Below, piece after piece: positions 44,498-53,274 of a stretch of DNA of 64,000 nucleotides (positions are counted from its first letter, which is position 1; each line of letters starts with the position of its first letter). Location of the stretch: assembly GCA_017484165.1 (NCBI GenBank), contig JAFUTP010000041.1, positions 1 through 64,000 of the forward strand, written 5' to 3'. Origin of the DNA: Cardiobacteriaceae bacterium. Lineage in GTDB: Bacteria > Pseudomonadota > Gammaproteobacteria > Cardiobacteriales > Cardiobacteriaceae. The notes beneath the pieces are model-generated. The model worked only from the letters and a program-made list of their open reading frames with translations, ran no database searches and was not told the DNA's origin. The translations under genes were made by a program, and so were the position numbers.

Positions 44498-45318
44498 TAC
44501 CGTGCCTCCCAATCAACCAGCAAAGTCAAAGAAATAAAAAAGAAAGCATTGAGCAAAATGAATGTCAATGTCTGAATATGAAAAATTCCCGCGGATAACA
44601 ATTGCCCGTGCGCAAACGGTGAAAACCATTGCATCACAGCAGCTAAAGCCGCTGGTTCATAAACAATCAAAGGTAAAACATAAAGCAAAAGCCAAAACAA
44701 GGCGAGAAATAGCGCGCTAGCTACTCCTTGCCGTAAAAATAATGCTGCCAAAATCGCCGAACTCGCCGCATAAACCGCAAATAAAACTTGGGTTAAAAAT
44801 ATGCCGAAAACTTGCCCTAAATCCCAATCGGTCGCGAAAGATAAGGCAAAAACCGCAAGCCAAAACGGCAAAACCAAGAGCGCGATTGATAGCAAAATCA
44901 CCAAAAATTTATATTTCAAAGCACGGATAAATCCACCTAAATGACGCGGAATCAAGCGAAAAGTTTGATATTCAAATTCTGTTGCGACCGTCTTGGAAGC
45001 AAAAAATATCACCCAAGCAATCAATAACCACATAAGCAAATTATTCGCCGCAACCAACAGCATTTGCGTTGCACCACGGCGGTTTTCTAACATTGCAAGT
45101 TTTGGAGCAAGATTTTGATATTGTTCAAAAAAAACAAAAAAACATATTCCCCAAAAAAGCCAAATCCCCGCTAACGAAAACAGCGCTAACGGGGAAAAAA
45201 ATTGATACAACTCTTTTAAGAACAATGCTTTCGAGCTCGTGGAAATAATCGGCAATTTACGCGGCGTGTTTTCTGGCGTTTTACCGTTATTTGTAATTTG
45301 TGCTTCGCTCACCGTCAT
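44497..45318 (-). CDS. ABC-2 type permease (GldF-like)
   Basis: 273 residues if started at the ATG at 45318; GAGGGAG lies very close, and a GTG 6 nt later has better spacing. Six predicted TM helices, with the ABC-2 (CcmB/GldF-like) motifs ATEFEYQTFRLIP in the first cytoplasmic loop and MQWFSPFAHGQLLSAGIFHIQTLTFIL near the end. Forms an exporter with the ATPase encoded just upstream. The GldF-like end suggests it may also need the GldG-like protein encoded at 13.3-14.7 kb. Confidence 0.8.
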   Translation of the reverse strand: MTVSEAQITNNGKTPENTPRKLPIISTSSKALFLKELYQFFSPLALFSLAGIWLFWGICFFVFFEQYQNLAPKLAMLENRRGATQMLLVAANNLLMWLLIAWVIFFASKTVATEFEYQTFRLIPRHLGGFIRALKYKFLVILLSIALLVLPFWLAVFALSFATDWDLGQVFGIFLTQVLFAVYAASSAILAALFLRQGVASALFLALFWLLLYVLPLIVYEPAALAAVMQWFSPFAHGQLLSAGIFHIQTLTFILLNAFFFISLTLLVDWEAR

Positions 45319-45329
45319 CTCCCTCAAAA

Positions 45330-46181
45330 TTAAGCCGCTTTTTTCTTACGCAAAGCATCACGGCGAATTTGCAAAGCCCGCGCAGGATATTCCTGATAAA
45401 TCGCAAGCAAACCGTGACTTGATGCAAGTTTTTTAATTTTTTCCTGCCGCGCCTTGCTGTCGCAAAAATAAAGCGCGAAATTTTCATCTTGCCAATCAGA
45501 ATCCGCTGCAAGTTCCGCATTATTCCATTCAGCACAAATAAATTCACCGTGTGGCAGAGCAATTTCTAAAAACTCACCGTCATCTAAATCGTAAATACGG
45601 TCGGCAAGCTTGCATACTTCGCCTAAATCGTGATGCACCATCAAAATTGCCGTCTCTTGCCGCAATGTGCGCAAAATATTTCCAAGTTCCAAGCGTTGTG
45701 CGGGATCTAAACCGTTACCTGGCTCGTCTAACAGCAAAATATCAGGATTTGCCAAAAGCCCAACCGCAAGCGCAACCCGTTGGCGAAATCCATGCGAAAG
45801 CAAGCCGCATTTATCCTTGAGCACCGAAGATAAAGAACAAGCACGAATAACCGTCTCAACATCAAATCTTTTTGCGTTATTACCGTCCGCCGCCAACATT
45901 TGCGCGTTCCAGCAGAGAAAATTTTCTACCGTCCAATCAGGATATAACGCAGGCTTATCAGCTACAAAAACCACTGACCGCGCCGATTTTGCAAATTCAA
46001 TTTCACCGCTATCCGCCGTAATGTTTCCCGCAATCAAGGATAAAACACTAGTCTTCCCCACACCGTTTGAACCCGTTATCGCCACAATTTCACCGCGAGA
46101 AAGCTCTAAATTCACGGCATTCAAAATCCGTCTGCGACCGAAATTCAGCGAAATATTTTTAAGCGCGAGCAATTTTTCCAT
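45330..46181 (-). CDS. ABC transporter ATPase (GldA/ABC-2 type)
   Basis: 283 residues. Walker A AITGSNGVGKTSVL, an ABC-2-type signature LSHGFRQRVALAVG, Walker B ILLLDEPGNGLDP and H-loop VHHD. The 80 C-terminal residues form a charged extra domain. First gene of the ATPase-permease-sohB run on the minus strand; the ATPase and permease genes are 2-12 nt apart depending on the permease start. Substrate unknown. Confidence 0.88.
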   Translation of the reverse strand: MEKLLALKNISLNFGRRRILNAVNLELSRGEIVAITGSNGVGKTSVLSLIAGNITADSGEIEFAKSARSVVFVADKPALYPDWTVENFLCWNAQMLAADGNNAKRFDVETVIRACSLSSVLKDKCGLLSHGFRQRVALAVGLLANPDILLLDEPGNGLDPAQRLELGNILRTLRQETAILMVHHDLGEVCKLADRIYDLDDGEFLEIALPHGEFICAEWNNAELAADSDWQDENFALYFCDSKARQEKIKKLASSHGLLAIYQEYPARALQIRRDALRKKKAA

Positions 46182-46204
46182 CTAAAAAAATCCTCTATGG
46201 AGCA

Positions 46205-46229
46205 TAAAAAAACCCGCCGAAAGCGGGTC
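46205..46229 (-). terminator. Rho-independent terminator of rpmBG
   Basis: Minus strand ACCCGC-TTTCG-GCGGGT stem followed by T7; downstream of rpmG. Confidence 0.85.
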
Positions 46230-46281
46230 AAATTGCTATGAAACATCAGTTACTATAAAAAAGAATTACTTGTAAAAATAC

Positions 46282-46452
46282 TTACTTGATTTTTGCTTCT
46301 TTGTAAATGCAATGCTTGCGAGCAACTGGATCGTATTTTTTAATTTCCATCTTTTCAGGCATATTTCTTTTGTTTTTGGTCGTGGTGTAAAAATGACCAG
46401 TGCCTTCGGAAGAAACTAAACGAATTTTTTCACGGATATTTTTCTTCGCCAT
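46282..46452 (-). CDS. rpmG: 50S ribosomal protein L33
   Basis: 56 residues, [20 protein letters not shown] to [11 protein letters not shown]. It has the family pattern ([22 protein letters not shown]). The zinc-binding cysteine pairs of the C+ form are absent, with only one Cys, so it is a C- type. It lies 22 nt after rpmB, the usual rpmBG operon. Confidence 0.95.
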   Translation of the reverse strand: MAKKNIREKIRLVSSEGTGHFYTTTKNKRNMPEKMEIKKYDPVARKHCIYKEAKIK

Positions 46453-46474
46453 TTCGCTTACTCCTCAAAAATAA

Positions 46475-46708
46475 TCAAATTTCGCCGCGTTCGCGAAGTT
46501 CAGCAACAACCGCATCAACGCCGCGTTTGTCGATAACTCGCATTCCGTGAGCACTAACTTTCAACTTAATAAAACGCTTTTCGCTTTCCAGCCAAAAACG
46601 ATGCTCTTGAATGTTAGGGAGAAAACGACGCTTGGTTTTGTTATTGGCGTGAGAAACTTTATTTCCCACTTGTGGTTTTTTACCAGTTACTTGACAGCTG
46701 CGAGACAT
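46475..46708 (-). CDS. rpmB: 50S ribosomal protein L28
   Basis: 77 residues starting [20 protein letters not shown], with AAAGG upstream. The longer open frame through the tRNA and MITE is fortuitous. Typical L28 sequence ([38 protein letters not shown]). Confidence 0.97.
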   Translation of the reverse strand: MSRSCQVTGKKPQVGNKVSHANNKTKRRFLPNIQEHRFWLESEKRFIKLKVSAHGMRVIDKRGVDAVVAELRERGEI

Positions 46709-46782
46709 AAAAATTAAACCTTTCGAAAAATCTTCGTCATAAGAAAAAAATATGAATAAAAACGAAGAGAGATAAATTCTGA

Positions 46783-46858
<76 letters not shown>

Positions 46859-46874
46859 GTTAAAGAGGGCGCGC

Positions 46875-46903
46875 ATTAAACATTTCTTTTCAGCAAATGT
46901 CAA
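46875..46903 (-). promoter_or_regulatory. promoter of tRNA-Phe with stringent-type discriminator
   Basis: Minus strand: -35 TTGACA (46898-46903), 17-nt spacer, -10 TTTAAT (46875-46880), then a GC-rich discriminator GCGCGCCC typical of growth-rate/ppGpp-controlled stable RNA promoters. Confidence 0.8.
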
Positions 46904-47015
46904 ATATTTTTTCCTATAAATTCCGAAAACTGACAATTTTTGCGCAATTTGTGCGGGCGATATTTCTCGTTTGACCGCATTTTTACTAACTTTTCGCAAA
47001 TGACAATTTTTATAG

Positions 47016-47134
47016 GGTGTGTCTAAAAATTCGTCATTTTGAGCCGCAGGCGAAAAATCTCTATCGACAGATCCTTCGCTACGCTCAGGATGACGAGGGT
47101 AAAAAAAGACTAACCCTAAATTTAGATGCGCCAT
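47016..47134 (+). mobile_element. MITE-like foldback repeat, copy 8
   Basis: GGTGTGTCTAAAAATTCG start and TTTAGATGCGCCA end. TATAG occurs at both borders (47011-47015 and 47135-47139). Apart from the tRNA-Phe promoter and this element, the 46859-47186 spacer shows nothing further. Confidence 0.87.
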
Positions 47135-47186
47135 ATAGTGCAAACTTATCAACTTACATTTACCGATTTTTCACCGACAAACCAAT

Positions 47187-48134
47187 ATGCTCAATCAAAT
47201 TGCTTTTTACGGCGCGCTTGAAAGCGGTCTTATCTACTCTCTCGTTGCTTTTTCTATTTATTTATCGTTTCGGATTTTGGATTTTCCAGATCTCACCGTA
47301 GAAGGCACATTTCCGCTTGGTGGCGCGGTGGCGATAGTTTTGATTATTCACGGTTTTAACCCTTGGCTTGCGAGTTTGATTGCGGCTATGACTGGTTTTG
47401 TTGCGGGTGCGGTTACGGGTTTTTTGAATGTTGGGCTAAAAATAATGCATTTACTTGCTTCGATTTTGGTGATGTATGCCCTGTATTCGATAAATTTGCG
47501 GATTATGGGGCGACCGAATTTGCCGCTCGGTGGTCGTTCTAGCCTGTTATCCGCGCTATCCGATAGTGCTCCAAATTTGCATTACGCGCTAGTTCCTGTG
47601 GTTGTTTTTGCGCTGATTGTGCTGTTGGTTACGGCTCTGCTTTATCTATTTATGAAATCTGAAACTGGACTTGCGATGCGGGCGACTGGTGCAAATAGCA
47701 GAATGGCGCGGGCACAGGGAATTTCTACGGGCGCGATGATTATTCTCGGGATTGCCATCGCAAATGCGCTAGCTGCTTTGGCGGGAGCGATGTTCGCGCA
47801 AAGTCGGCAGGCGGCTGATGTCGGATCGGGAATAGGAGTTTTGGTTATCGGACTTGCATCTCTAATCGGTGGCGAGGCGGTGTTAAATCCGAAAAAAGTC
47901 GCAACAGCGCTTGTCGCTTGCATTATCGGTAGCGTTTTATTTCGTCTAATCGTTGCGGTTGCGCTAGAAACTATGGGCGACACTTTGCATCTTCTACCAG
48001 GCGACATAAATCTTCTAACCGCAATTTTGATGCTCATTGCCATCAAATTCGGCAGTATTCGTGAATTTTTCCTTAATTTTTACCGCCACAAATTTCCCGT
48101 TCAACGCCAAAAACTGCGGAGGAAAAATGATTAG
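47187..48134 (+). CDS. ABC transporter permease, TrpY/YufP-like (branched-chain/aromatic amino-acid type)
   Basis: 315 residues with 8-10 TM helices. Hallmarks of the BPD-transp-2 permeases: LRILDFPDLTVEGTFPLGGAVA, a central RATGANSRMARAQGIS loop, NALAALAGAMFAQSRQAADVGSGIGVLVIGLASLIGGEAV and LPGDINLLTAILMLIAIKFG. In relatives this gene pairs with an ABC ATPase (next gene) and a TrpX-like substrate-binding lipoprotein; the latter is not in the window. Likely amino-acid or nucleoside-type uptake. Confidence 0.87.
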   Translation: MLNQIAFYGALESGLIYSLVAFSIYLSFRILDFPDLTVEGTFPLGGAVAIVLIIHGFNPWLASLIAAMTGFVAGAVTGFLNVGLKIMHLLASILVMYALYSINLRIMGRPNLPLGGRSSLLSALSDSAPNLHYALVPVVVFALIVLLVTALLYLFMKSETGLAMRATGANSRMARAQGISTGAMIILGIAIANALAALAGAMFAQSRQAADVGSGIGVLVIGLASLIGGEAVLNPKKVATALVACIIGSVLFRLIVAVALETMGDTLHLLPGDINLLTAILMLIAIKFGSIREFFLNFYRHKFPVQRQKLRRKND

Positions 48135-48921
48135 CGCACAAAATCTCTACAAAACTTTCAATCCGCATACTCCGCTCGAAAACAAGGTTCTACGCGGACT
48201 TTCTCTCGAATTAACAGCAGGAGAATTTGTTTCGGTTATCGGTAGTAACGGTGCAGGTAAATCGACTTTACTAAATGCAATTGCGGGTGAAATCACGCCC
48301 GATAGCGGAAAAATCATCATCGACGGACAGGATTTAAGCCGTCTTTCACTAACCGAGCGTTCGCGCTTGGTTGCCAGAGTTTTTCAAGATCCCGTAGCGG
48401 GCACTTGTAGCGGATTGACTATCGAAGAAAATCTTGCTCTCGCGATGAAACGCGGAACACAGCGTGGTCTTGCACCAGCGGTAAAACAACGCTATATCAG
48501 CCGTTTTCGCGAAACTCTTGCTGCACTCAATCTCGGATTAGAAAACCGTCTTGGCGACCGTATCGGTTTGCTTTCAGGCGGACAACGGCAAGCGGTAAGT
48601 TTGTTGATGGCAAGCCTGCGACCGTCGGCGATTTTGTTGCTTGATGAACATACCGCCGCTCTCGACCCAAAAACTGCCGATTTTGTTCTCAAACTCACCG
48701 CCGAAATTGTTGCGGAGAAAAAACTAACAACTCTGATGGTTACCCACAGTATGCGGCAGGCATTGGATTTTGGAACAAGAACGGTAATGCTTCACCGCGG
48801 ACAATTAGTCTTCGATATCGGCGGTGAGGAGCGGAAAAAATATGAAGTTTCCGATTTGCTCAAACTTTTCGAACGCAAACACGGAACACAAGTAAGCGAC
48901 GACAGTCTTTTACTCGGTTAG
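48127..48921 (+). CDS. ABC transporter ATPase partner of the TrpY-like permease
   Basis: 264 residues from the ATG at 48127, preceded by GGAGG and overlapping the permease stop by 8 nt; the longer frame inside the permease is not real. Walker A VIGSNGAGKSTLL, signature LSGGQRQAVSLLMA, Walker B ILLLDEHTAALDPKTADFV and H-loop VTHSMRQAL. The DEHTAALDP variant is typical of this importer subfamily. Confidence 0.9.
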   Translation: MISAQNLYKTFNPHTPLENKVLRGLSLELTAGEFVSVIGSNGAGKSTLLNAIAGEITPDSGKIIIDGQDLSRLSLTERSRLVARVFQDPVAGTCSGLTIEENLALAMKRGTQRGLAPAVKQRYISRFRETLAALNLGLENRLGDRIGLLSGGQRQAVSLLMASLRPSAILLLDEHTAALDPKTADFVLKLTAEIVAEKKLTTLMVTHSMRQALDFGTRTVMLHRGQLVFDIGGEERKKYEVSDLLKLFERKHGTQVSDDSLLLG

Positions 48922-48992
48922 AAATAAAATTTCGCCAATCTGCGTTTTAGGAATTTTTCACCCTTCAACTTCATCTCAAATTCAAGGAGAAA

Positions 48993-50159
48993 ATGATGAG
49001 AACTCTTGCAAATACCGATATTCAAGGCAAAAGAGTTTTAATGCGCTTAGATCTCAATGTTCCCGTTAAAGACGGAAAAGTTACTAGCGATGCCCGCATC
49101 ACCGCCGCGCTTCCCACCATCAAACTCGCACGAGAAAAAGGCGCGAGCTCAATTTTGATAATGGCACACTTTGGCAGACCAAACGAAGGCGAATTCGACG
49201 AAGCTTTTTCTCTCGCACCAGTCGCCGCACATTTAAGCCAACTTCTCGGCGAAGAAATTCCACTCATCAAAGATTATTTAGACAATCCACCGCAAGTAGC
49301 TGATGGAAAAATCGTGCTGCTCGAAAATGTCCGTTTCAACAAAGGCGAAAAGAAAAATTGCCCTGAACTCTCCGCAAAATACGCCAAACTCGGCGATGTT
49401 TTTGTTAGCGACGGTTTCGGAGTTGTGCATCGCGCCCAAGCTTCAACCGTTGGCGTAGCAGAGAAAATCGCCGTATCTTGCGCGGGGCTTCTCGTGCAAC
49501 AAGAAGTCGAAACTCTCGACAAAATTTTGCAAAATCCAACTCGTCCGATGCTCGCAATTGTCGGTGGCTCAAAGGTTTCTACCAAATTGAGTATTTTGCA
49601 ATCACTGCTCGATAAGGTCGATATCCTCATTCCAGGTGGCGGTATTGCAAATACTTTCCTCGTTGCCAAAGGTTATTCCGTCGGCGGTTCGCTTTATGAA
49701 CCAGATTTAGTCGAAGAAGCACGGCAAATGCTCGAAAAAGCAAAAGCTCGCGGTATCTCAATTCCGCTTCCCGTCGATGTTGTAGTCGGTGATGAATTTT
49801 CTGCCGAAGCAAAAATGCAAGTGAAATCGGTGGAAGATGTAGCAGATAACGAACTCATTATGGATATCGGTCCGCAAACTGCAGCACAATACGCTCGCAC
49901 TGCATCAGAAATGAAAACTATCGTCTGGAACGGTCCAGTTGGAGTGTTTGAATTTCCTGCATTTGCTGAAGGAACGAAAACGCTCTGCGATGCGGTAGCA
50001 AAATCAACTGCATTTTCATTCGTCGGCGGCGGCGACACTATCGCAGCAGTGCAGCAATTCGGTGTGAGCGACAAAATCGATTACATCTCCACAGGCGGCG
50101 GTTCAATGCTCGAATATCTCGAAGGTAAAAAACTCCCTGGTGTTGAAATTCTGCGCTAA
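48993..50159 (+). CDS. pgk: phosphoglycerate kinase
   Basis: 388 residues (start at the first or second of two adjacent ATGs after AAGGAG). Glycolytic enzyme making ATP from 1,3-bisphosphoglycerate. Signature [17 protein letters not shown], substrate loop [19 protein letters not shown] and the nucleotide loop GGGDTIAAV are present. Monocistronic with its own terminator; no gapA or fba beside it. Confidence 0.97.
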   Translation: MMRTLANTDIQGKRVLMRLDLNVPVKDGKVTSDARITAALPTIKLAREKGASSILIMAHFGRPNEGEFDEAFSLAPVAAHLSQLLGEEIPLIKDYLDNPPQVADGKIVLLENVRFNKGEKKNCPELSAKYAKLGDVFVSDGFGVVHRAQASTVGVAEKIAVSCAGLLVQQEVETLDKILQNPTRPMLAIVGGSKVSTKLSILQSLLDKVDILIPGGGIANTFLVAKGYSVGGSLYEPDLVEEARQMLEKAKARGISIPLPVDVVVGDEFSAEAKMQVKSVEDVADNELIMDIGPQTAAQYARTASEMKTIVWNGPVGVFEFPAFAEGTKTLCDAVAKSTAFSFVGGGDTIAAVQQFGVSDKIDYISTGGGSMLEYLEGKKLPGVEILR

Positions 50160-50175
50160 CAAAACAATTAGCCGT

Positions 50176-50208
50176 AAAAAAATCCCGTCCGAAACGACGG
50201 GATTTTTA
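50176..50208 (+). terminator. Rho-independent terminator of pgk
   Basis: AAAAATCCCGTC / GACGGGATTTTT perfect stem with a 6-nt loop. Confidence 0.92.
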
Positions 50209-50225
50209 GTCAAAACAGAAGGCAT

Positions 50226-50258
50226 AAAAAAATCCACCTCGTTAAAGGTGGATTTTTA
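50226..50258 (-). terminator. Rho-independent terminator of the tRNA-Val/tRNA-Asp operon
   Basis: Stem ATCCACCT / AGGTGGAT with flanking A and T runs; sits just past the tRNA-Asp 3' end on the minus strand. Confidence 0.88.
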
Positions 50259-50262
50259 TATT

Positions 50263-50339
50263 TGGCGGAACGGACGGGACTCGAACCCGCGACCCCCTGC
50301 GTGACAGGCAGGTATTCTAACCAGCTGAACTACCGCTCC
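50263..50339 (-). tRNA. tRNA-Asp (GTC)
   Basis: 77 nt. GGAGCGG/CCGTTCC acceptor, D-arm TAGTTCAGCTGGTTAGAA, anticodon arm CCTGC-CTGTCAC-GCAGG, T-arm GGGTTCGAGTCCC, encoded CCA. Confidence 0.96.
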
Positions 50340-50345
50340 AAAAAC

Positions 50346-50421
50346 TGGTGGACGCTATAGGACTCGAACCTATAACCCTCGCCTTGTAAGGGCGATGCTC
50401 TACCAATTGAGCTAAGCGTCC
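50346..50421 (-). tRNA. tRNA-Val (TAC)
   Basis: 76 nt. GGACGCT/AGCGTCC acceptor, D-arm TAGCTCAATTGGTAGAGCA, anticodon arm with CTTACAA, T-arm GGTTCGAGTCC, encoded CCA. Six nucleotides upstream of tRNA-Asp, co-transcribed. Confidence 0.96.
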
Positions 50422-50436
50422 AAAAAAGAGCTGCGC

Positions 50437-50464
50437 AGTATAACGATATTTTTTAACTTTGCAA
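50437..50464 (-). promoter_or_regulatory. promoter of the tRNA-Val/tRNA-Asp operon
   Basis: Minus strand -35 TTGCAA (50459-50464), 16-nt spacer, -10 TATACT (50437-50442), followed by a GC-rich GCGCAGC discriminator as at the tRNA-Phe promoter. Confidence 0.78.
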
Positions 50465-50533
50465 TGTTTTTTCTTATTTTCTTGCTATTTTTCTCTCAAA
50501 TGCAGCGTGTGAGCGCATTCTCGGATGAAACAA

Positions 50534-52801
50534 TCATTCAAACACCAGCGGATCGACATCAAAATAAACCGCAACTGCTGATTTTTTCGGCATTTTGGCA
50601 ATGATTTTGCGAATTTCAGGCAATGCCCGTTGCATTTGTGCCTTACGCCCAGCTTTTATCAGCAATTCCACGCGATATTTACGGTTTTTTCTACTCATCA
50701 AAGCAGGAATTGGTCCCAAAATTTCGATATCAGAAATGTCGTTATTTGCGATTTCCTGCCGTAATGCGCTTAAAAAATCCGTTGCCACGGCAACATCAGA
50801 ATGCAGAGCGAAAATAAAAGCGTAAGCGCAATACGGTGGAAATTCTTCCATTTTGCGGATTGCCAGTTGCCGCTTTGCTTCTTCCTGATATGGGCGATTT
50901 AACACCTGAAAAACTTCTTTTTCTACCAGTGAAGTTTGAATCCAAATATGTCCGCGACTTTCTCGCCCTGCTCTACCACCTACTTGCACGAGCATTTGCG
51001 CGAGCCGTTCTTCGGCGCGGTAATCCTGACTGTAAAACGCGCTATCTGCGTCCAGCACCGCAACCATTTGTAAATTCGGGAAATGATGTCCCTTGCTCAA
51101 CCACTGCGTCCCGATGATTAAATCGACTTCACCGTCTGCGATTTGACTGATTAAATTGCGAAATTGCTTGTGCGTGCCAGCATTGTCGGTATCTACACGC
51201 AAAACTCTTGCTTTTGGAAAATGCCGCATCAGTGCTTGCTCGACCCTTTGCGTTCCGAAACCGAGAAGCCGTAAATCATCAGCACCGCATTGTGGGCAGA
51301 AAATCGGTAGATTTTGCACTCGTCCGCAATGATGGCAGTGCATTTTTGCCGTATCCAAATGTGCAATCATTCGGCAATCGCAAGCCGTGCATTCGCTTTT
51401 CCAATCACAATTGCTGCAAAAGAGCACGGGCGCGTAACCACGGCGATTAAGAAATAACAAAACCTGCTCTTTATTCTGCAAACGACGGTTGATTTCCCGT
51501 AAAAGTCGCGCTGAAAATCCGTCAATCAGTTCAACATCGCGGATATTGTCCAAAGTAATTTCTGCTTTTTGATTAGTGAGCGCACGGTTTTCCAAGGTGA
51601 TGAGTTGCCAATTTTTATCTTCAATTTGCCGCCAAGTTTCGAGCAAGGGAGTTGCCGAGCCGAGGAGCACGGGAATATTGCGGAGTTTTGCCATTGCAAT
51701 TGCCATATCGCGGGCGTTGTAGCGCAAGTTTTCCATTTGCTTATAAGACAAATCGTGGCATTCATCGACAATCACCGCGTCCAGAGCAGCAAAATCCGCA
51801 AAAATTGCCGAACGAGTGCCGATTAAAACTCGCGCTTGTCCGTTTTTTACCGCTTTACGCGCCATAAATCGTTGCTGATTGGTTTTAGCACTATGTTCCA
51901 GTGCAATTTCTACCGTAAGACGCTTGCGCAATCTGCGATAAAGCGTGTCGGCGAGCGCGATTTCAGGAGCAAGTAGCAGAATTTGCGCTTGGGGATTAGA
52001 GCTAATAATTTTTCGAATCCAAGCGATATACACCTCGGTTTTCCCTGAACCCGTAACTCCGTAAAGCACGGATACCGAAAAATCTTTTTTCTCTGCAAGA
52101 ACATTGAGAGCAGCATTTTGTTCGGAATTGAGCTCGATTTTTTCTTCTTCGTGGGCGGTTTTTTCTTCACATTGCGCAATCCAGCCGTGTATTTCTAATT
52201 CATTGCAATACTTCTTATCGGCTATTTGTTCCTGCGGCAATTCGGAATTTGTCAGTTTTTCCAAGCATTGCCGTTGTTTTTTACCGATTTTTTTCGTTGA
52301 TAAAGCCTGCTCTCCTGCCGCTGTTAGACGGTAAAAAATGTTTTTTTTAATTTCATCTTGCGTGCGGAAAACCGCATCTTGTGCGGTGATTTTTTTGCTG
52401 TCGAGGAGTAAATTCGGCAACGCCAGAGCTAGAACTTCGCCGAAATTCGCTTGGTAATAAGTCCCGAGATATTGCAGAAATTGCCGATTTTTTTCGGAAA
52501 TCAATTCTTTTGTATCAACCACCGCCGCAATGCTTTTAAGTTTTTCACTGTCCGTATCCGCCTTGTATTTACGGCAAATTCCCGAACTCATTCCCAAAAC
52601 ACGGCGATTTTTTCCGAGCGGCACTAGAACGCGCAAATTTGGCGGTAATTCCTGCGCTGACACATAGCTATAACGGGCAAACGGCGCGACGAGCAAATCA
52701 ATTTCGCAGACGAAATTTCTTGCTTGCGTTTTTTCTTCCTGTGCGCTGTTTTCCGTTATTTCACTATCAAAACAAAAATCTAATTGCGACATTTCACTCA
52801 T
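50534..52801 (-). CDS. priA: primosomal helicase N' (replication restart)
   Basis: About 755 residues; Met codons at 52819, 52801 and 52792 are possible. The first lies within the sspB terminator, so I take the second, with the third equally plausible. N-terminal DNA-binding region VLVPLGKNRRVLGMSS, Walker A YGVTGSGKTEVYI, DEAH-like VIVDECHDLS, the zinc-binding block CSNCDWKSECTACDCRM...CHHCG...CPQCGADDL, motif V IGTQWLSKGHHFPNL and motif VI QVGGRAGRE. Reloads the replisome at stalled forks and D-loops. Confidence 0.95.
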   Translation of the reverse strand: MSEMSQLDFCFDSEITENSAQEEKTQARNFVCEIDLLVAPFARYSYVSAQELPPNLRVLVPLGKNRRVLGMSSGICRKYKADTDSEKLKSIAAVVDTKELISEKNRQFLQYLGTYYQANFGEVLALALPNLLLDSKKITAQDAVFRTQDEIKKNIFYRLTAAGEQALSTKKIGKKQRQCLEKLTNSELPQEQIADKKYCNELEIHGWIAQCEEKTAHEEEKIELNSEQNAALNVLAEKKDFSVSVLYGVTGSGKTEVYIAWIRKIISSNPQAQILLLAPEIALADTLYRRLRKRLTVEIALEHSAKTNQQRFMARKAVKNGQARVLIGTRSAIFADFAALDAVIVDECHDLSYKQMENLRYNARDMAIAMAKLRNIPVLLGSATPLLETWRQIEDKNWQLITLENRALTNQKAEITLDNIRDVELIDGFSARLLREINRRLQNKEQVLLFLNRRGYAPVLFCSNCDWKSECTACDCRMIAHLDTAKMHCHHCGRVQNLPIFCPQCGADDLRLLGFGTQRVEQALMRHFPKARVLRVDTDNAGTHKQFRNLISQIADGEVDLIIGTQWLSKGHHFPNLQMVAVLDADSAFYSQDYRAEERLAQMLVQVGGRAGRESRGHIWIQTSLVEKEVFQVLNRPYQEEAKRQLAIRKMEEFPPYCAYAFIFALHSDVAVATDFLSALRQEIANNDISDIEILGPIPALMSRKNRKYRVELLIKAGRKAQMQRALPEIRKIIAKMPKKSAVAVYFDVDPLVFE

Positions 52802-52807
52802 TGGCAA

Positions 52808-52832
52808 TAAAAAAGCCACTCGCGGTGGCTGA
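52808..52832 (-). terminator. Rho-independent terminator of sspAB
   Basis: Minus strand AGCCAC-CGCGA-GTGGCT followed by T6; separates sspB from priA. Confidence 0.85.
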
Positions 52833-52842
52833 AAAATATTCC

Positions 52843-53274
52843 TTACTTAACAATCCGAAACGGTGAGGAATTTTGTTGTTCGGAGTTCGGCGTTTTTTGC
52901 TTTTTGCCATCATCTTCTTCTGGTGCGGGTTTGGGGGCACTAGTTGCAAACTGCATTCCCTCGTAATTTTCACGGGCAAAAATTCCCGCAATCACATTTG
53001 TATCAATAGCAATTGAATGTTCAATTCCTGAAAAACGCGTGTCGAAATAAACATAACCGTCGTTAGTAATTTCAAAATTTCTAGTCGCAGTCGGAGAAAC
53101 ATTCAAAACTAATTGCTTTTCTTTGCAGAATTCCGCGGGAATACCGCTTGTCGCACCAGCTTGGGCAAAATCTTCCAATAACAATTGCGGCGTGCAATCG
53201 CAATCGCAAATCCACTCATAAATCGCACGCAAAAGATATGGCTTACGGTCAGGTATCGTCGTTTTGTCCGTCAT
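52843..53274 (-). CDS. sspB: ClpXP protease specificity-enhancing factor
   Basis: 143 residues. Adaptor delivering ssrA-tagged proteins to ClpXP: substrate-binding domain (RKPYLLRAIYEWICDCDCTPQLLL, LVLNVSPTATRNFEI, FSGIEHSIAIDTNVIAGIFARENYEGM), a disordered Pro/Glu/Lys linker, and the C-terminal ClpX-binding peptide FRIVK. It follows sspA with no gap. Confidence 0.94.
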   Translation of the reverse strand: MTDKTTIPDRKPYLLRAIYEWICDCDCTPQLLLEDFAQAGATSGIPAEFCKEKQLVLNVSPTATRNFEITNDGYVYFDTRFSGIEHSIAIDTNVIAGIFARENYEGMQFATSAPKPAPEEDDGKKQKTPNSEQQNSSPFRIVK

